Assembly: GCF_900109175.1 (NCBI RefSeq)
Contig: NZ_FNZE01000010.1
Coordinates: 1-64,000, forward strand
From: Pseudomonas linyingensis
GTDB taxonomy: Bacteria; Pseudomonadota; Gammaproteobacteria; Pseudomonadales; Pseudomonadaceae
Direction of reading: 5' to 3'
DNA: 64,000 bases
Positions 61,787 through 64,000 of this stretch are shown here, piece by piece. Within the stretch, counting starts at the first letter, position 1. Each line of letters begins with the position of its first letter. The translations under genes and the position numbers were made by a program. The notes under the pieces are model-generated. The model was not told the DNA's origin. It saw only the letters and a program-made list of their open reading frames with translations, and searched no databases.

Positions 61787-62953
61787 ATGTTCGTCGATCT
61801 GACCCCCGAGCAACACGCCCTGCGCCTGAAGGTGCGGGACTACTTCCAGAACCTGATGACCCCGGAGCTGCGCAGCGAGCTGCGCGGCAAGGAAGGCGGC
61901 GACCTGTATCGCCAGACCATCCGCCAGATGGGGCGCGACGGCTGGCTGGCAGTGGGCTGGCCGAAGGCGCACGGTGGCCAGGGCTATGCCGCCACCGAGC
62001 AGCTGATCTTCTTCGAGGAAGCCAACATCGCCGGCGCGCCGCTGCCGTTCGTCACCATCAGCACGGTCGGTCCGGCGCTGATGGAGCACGGCAGCGCGCT
62101 ACAGAAGGAGAAGTTCCTGCCCGGCATCGCCGCCGGCGAGATCATCTTCGCCATCGGCTATTCCGAACCGGACGCCGGCTCCGACCTGGCGGTGCTGAAG
62201 ACCACCGCGCGTCCGGAAGGCGACCATTTCGTGGTCAACGGCAACAAGCTGTGGACCTCCGGCGCCGAGGCGGCCGACTACATCTGGCTGGCCGCGCGCA
62301 CCGACCCGGAGCGTCCGCGCCACAAGGGTGTGTCGATCCTGATCCTCGACACCAGGCTGCCCGGCTTCTCGCACACGGTGATTCCGACCTGCAGCAACCC
62401 CACCGCGGCGACCTACTACGACAACGTCAAGGTGCCGGCCGACATGCTGGTCGGCGAGCTGCACGGTGGCTGGAGGCTGATCACCGCGCAGCTCAACCAC
62501 GAGCGCCTCGGCCTTGGCTCCTGGTCGGACAAGGTGGCCGGGCTGTTCCGCCGCGTCTACCTGTGGGCGAAGAGTGCCGACGAGCAGGGCCGCCGCGCCA
62601 TCGACAAGGCCTGGGTGCGCAGCGCACTGGCCGAATGCTACGCGCGCCTGGAAGCCATGCGCCTGATCAACTTCCGCATCGCCGCCGACCTCGAGCACGG
62701 GCGCATGGATGTGGCGCTGGCCTCGACCACCAAGGTCTACGGCGCCGAATCGGTGATCGAGATCCTGCGCAAGCTGTCCGAGATCGTCGGTGCCAACGGT
62801 CTGGTCCGCGAGGGCTCGGCGGCTTCCATGCTGCATGGCGAGCTGGACTACGAGGTGCGCGCCTCGGTCACCCTGACCTTCGGCGGCGGCACCAACGAGA
62901 TCCAGCGCGAGCTGATCGCCCAGTTCGGCCTCGGCATGCCGCGCGGGCGCTGA
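61787..62953 (+). CDS. acyl-CoA dehydrogenase (second subunit)
   Basis: The 388-residue acyl-CoA dehydrogenase has GYSEPDAGSDLA and FGGGTNEIQREL. The common C-terminal Glu is replaced by Gly, but a Glu in LNHERLGLG sits where isovaleryl-CoA-dehydrogenase-type enzymes keep their base. It probably pairs with the protein at 59,057. It ends just before a REP-like element. Confidence 0.88.
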   Translation: MFVDLTPEQHALRLKVRDYFQNLMTPELRSELRGKEGGDLYRQTIRQMGRDGWLAVGWPKAHGGQGYAATEQLIFFEEANIAGAPLPFVTISTVGPALMEHGSALQKEKFLPGIAAGEIIFAIGYSEPDAGSDLAVLKTTARPEGDHFVVNGNKLWTSGAEAADYIWLAARTDPERPRHKGVSILILDTRLPGFSHTVIPTCSNPTAATYYDNVKVPADMLVGELHGGWRLITAQLNHERLGLGSWSDKVAGLFRRVYLWAKSADEQGRRAIDKAWVRSALAECYARLEAMRLINFRIAADLEHGRMDVALASTTKVYGAESVIEILRKLSEIVGANGLVREGSAASMLHGELDYEVRASVTLTFGGGTNEIQRELIAQFGLGMPRGR

Positions 62954-62964
62954 GGGTATGCGCT

Positions 62965-63023
62965 TGTAGGGGCGAATTCATTCGCCTTGCCACGGTGTAT
63001 TGGCGAATGAATTCGCCAATACA
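62965..63023. repeat. REP-like palindrome, copy 5
   Basis: The same arms as the other four copies (the far arm has CCAATAC instead of CCCCTAC), 59 bp long, between two acyl-CoA dehydrogenase genes. Confidence 0.88.
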
Positions 63024-63135
63024 GGCATACCCGAGTGCCACACCGGGAGATACCTCCGGGGGCGAAATCCGCTACATTGCCGCCGGAGGCCAGTCGTTTG
63101 ATGGCCTCCGGCGCACGACAGAAGGACAACAACAG

Positions 63136-64000
63136 ATGAGCGCGATCGACGATTTCCGTCAGGAAACGCGGGCCTGGCTCGAAGCCAACTGCCCGCACTC
63201 GCTGCGCACCCCGACGCCCGAGGGCGAGCTGGTGTGGGGCGGCAGCAAGATCGAATTCAGCAGTGAAGACCAGCGCCTGTGGTTCGAGCGCATGCGCGAC
63301 AAGGGCTGGTTCTGCCCGGACTGGCCGCGCGAATACGGCGGTGGCGGACTGTCGCCGGCCGAGCTGGCGGTGCTGGAAAGCGAGCTGCGCCGGCTCAAGT
63401 GCCGGCCGCCGCAGATCAACTTAGGGATATGGATGCTTGGCCCGGTGCTGCTCGAATACGGCAGCGAGGAGCAGAAGCGGGCGCTGCTGCCGCCGATGGC
63501 GCGCGGCGAGATCCGCTGGTGCCAGGGCTTTTCCGAGCCCAACGCCGGCTCCGACCTGGCCAGCCTGAAGACCAGCGCCCGCGACGAGGGCGACCACTTC
63601 GTGGTCAACGGCACCAAGATCTGGACCTCCTACGGTGACAAGTCCGACTGGATGTATGCCCTGGTGCGCACCGACGCCAAGGCGCCCAAGCACTTGGGCA
63701 TCAGCCTGATCGTGCTGGACATGCGCTCGCCCGGCATCAGCGTCAGTCCGATCGACCTGATCAGCGGCAAGTCGGCGTTCTGCCAGGTGTTCTTCGACAA
63801 CGTCAAGGTGCCGAAGAGCCAGCTGATCGGCCCGCTCAACGGTGGCTGGACCCTGGGCAAGAGCCTGCTGCAGCACGAGCGCAAGGCCATGTCCAAGTTC
63901 GGCGAGACCAGCCTGCCGAACCACTTCCACCTGATGCCACTGCTCGAGCGCTACCTGCCCGAGCCGCGCAGCGCGGCCGACCAGGCCCTGCGCGCACGCG
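63136..64000 (+). CDS. acyl-CoA dehydrogenase, 3' end beyond window
   Basis: 288 codons are visible, starting MSAIDDFRQETRAWLEANC, with the FAD-binding block GFSEPNAGSDLASLKT and the IWTSYGDKSDW motif. LQHERKAM carries a Glu at the isovaleryl-type base position. The C terminus lies outside the window. It follows a REP-like element and may begin a further operon of the same beta-oxidation module. Confidence 0.9.
   Translation, partial: MSAIDDFRQETRAWLEANCPHSLRTPTPEGELVWGGSKIEFSSEDQRLWFERMRDKGWFCPDWPREYGGGGLSPAELAVLESELRRLKCRPPQINLGIWMLGPVLLEYGSEEQKRALLPPMARGEIRWCQGFSEPNAGSDLASLKTSARDEGDHFVVNGTKIWTSYGDKSDWMYALVRTDAKAPKHLGISLIVLDMRSPGISVSPIDLISGKSAFCQVFFDNVKVPKSQLIGPLNGGWTLGKSLLQHERKAMSKFGETSLPNHFHLMPLLERYLPEPRSAADQALRAR

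Overview
The window reads as a chromosomal segment of a high-GC Pseudomonas-like gammaproteobacterium. The evidence is the GC-rich codon usage, the gene families, and five copies of a Pseudomonas-style intergenic palindrome whose arms read GTAGGGGCGAATTCATTCGC. Most of the DNA is a large catabolic supercluster that looks like 9,10-seco steroid (possibly bile-acid) degradation. No rRNA, tRNA or CRISPR array was seen.

Layout. (1) 1-8,706 (+): the tail of a 4-hydroxy-2-oxovalerate aldolase, then a probable envelope uptake set (YCF48-like protein, RND/MMPL transporter, DUF1302 and DUF1329 proteins), an alcohol-dehydrogenase-like protein and a cupin. (2) 8,982-21,879 (+): an AraC/XylS-type regulator and two operons. 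They encode a CarAa-like Rieske oxygenase and its reductase, two amidases, an M20-fold protein, an Asp/Glu-racemase-fold protein, an SDR, an extradiol dioxygenase, two C-C bond hydrolases and a lipocalin-like protein. (3) 22,056-29,536 (mostly -): an MFS transporter, the hydratase/aldolase/acylating-aldehyde-dehydrogenase set that finishes a meta-cleavage pathway, a 7alpha-hydroxysteroid-dehydrogenase-like SDR and a flavin reductase fused to a MarR-like domain. (4) 29,722-39,577 (+): aldehyde dehydrogenase, HsaA-like monooxygenase, 3-ketosteroid dehydrogenase, a second FAD enzyme, a 3beta/17beta-HSD-like SDR, a KshB-like reductase and a FadD3-like CoA ligase. (5) 39,600-48,050: an accessory strip with a DUF2278 protein, a KtrAB-type potassium system, small exported proteins, three decayed DUF1524 nuclease fragments, a 102-bp copied fragment of the downstream hsaA-like gene, and what looks like a two-cassette integron array without integrase on the minus strand. 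(6) 48,079-55,752 (+): a compact HsaA-KshA-HsaC-like operon with a second DUF1302/DUF1329 pair and a LuxR regulator. (7) 56,013-64,000: a small membrane protein, an enoyl-CoA hydratase (-), and a beta-oxidation/retro-aldol operon (SDR, MaoC-DUF35 protein, acyl-CoA dehydrogenases, MaoC hydratase, Ltp2-like aldolase) that continues past the window.

How the parts fit. Ketosteroid dehydrogenases and KshAB would open ring B and aromatise ring A. HsaA with the flavin reductase would make the catechol. HsaC-like and HsaD-like enzymes would cleave it. The hydratase, aldolase and acylating dehydrogenase would yield central metabolites. FadD3-like, acyl-CoA dehydrogenase, MaoC and aldolase genes would handle the remaining side chain or rings. 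The amidase/racemase-fold/M20/CarAa-like module does not fit a textbook steroid route. It is the best candidate for an undescribed branch. The substrate cannot be fixed from sequence alone.
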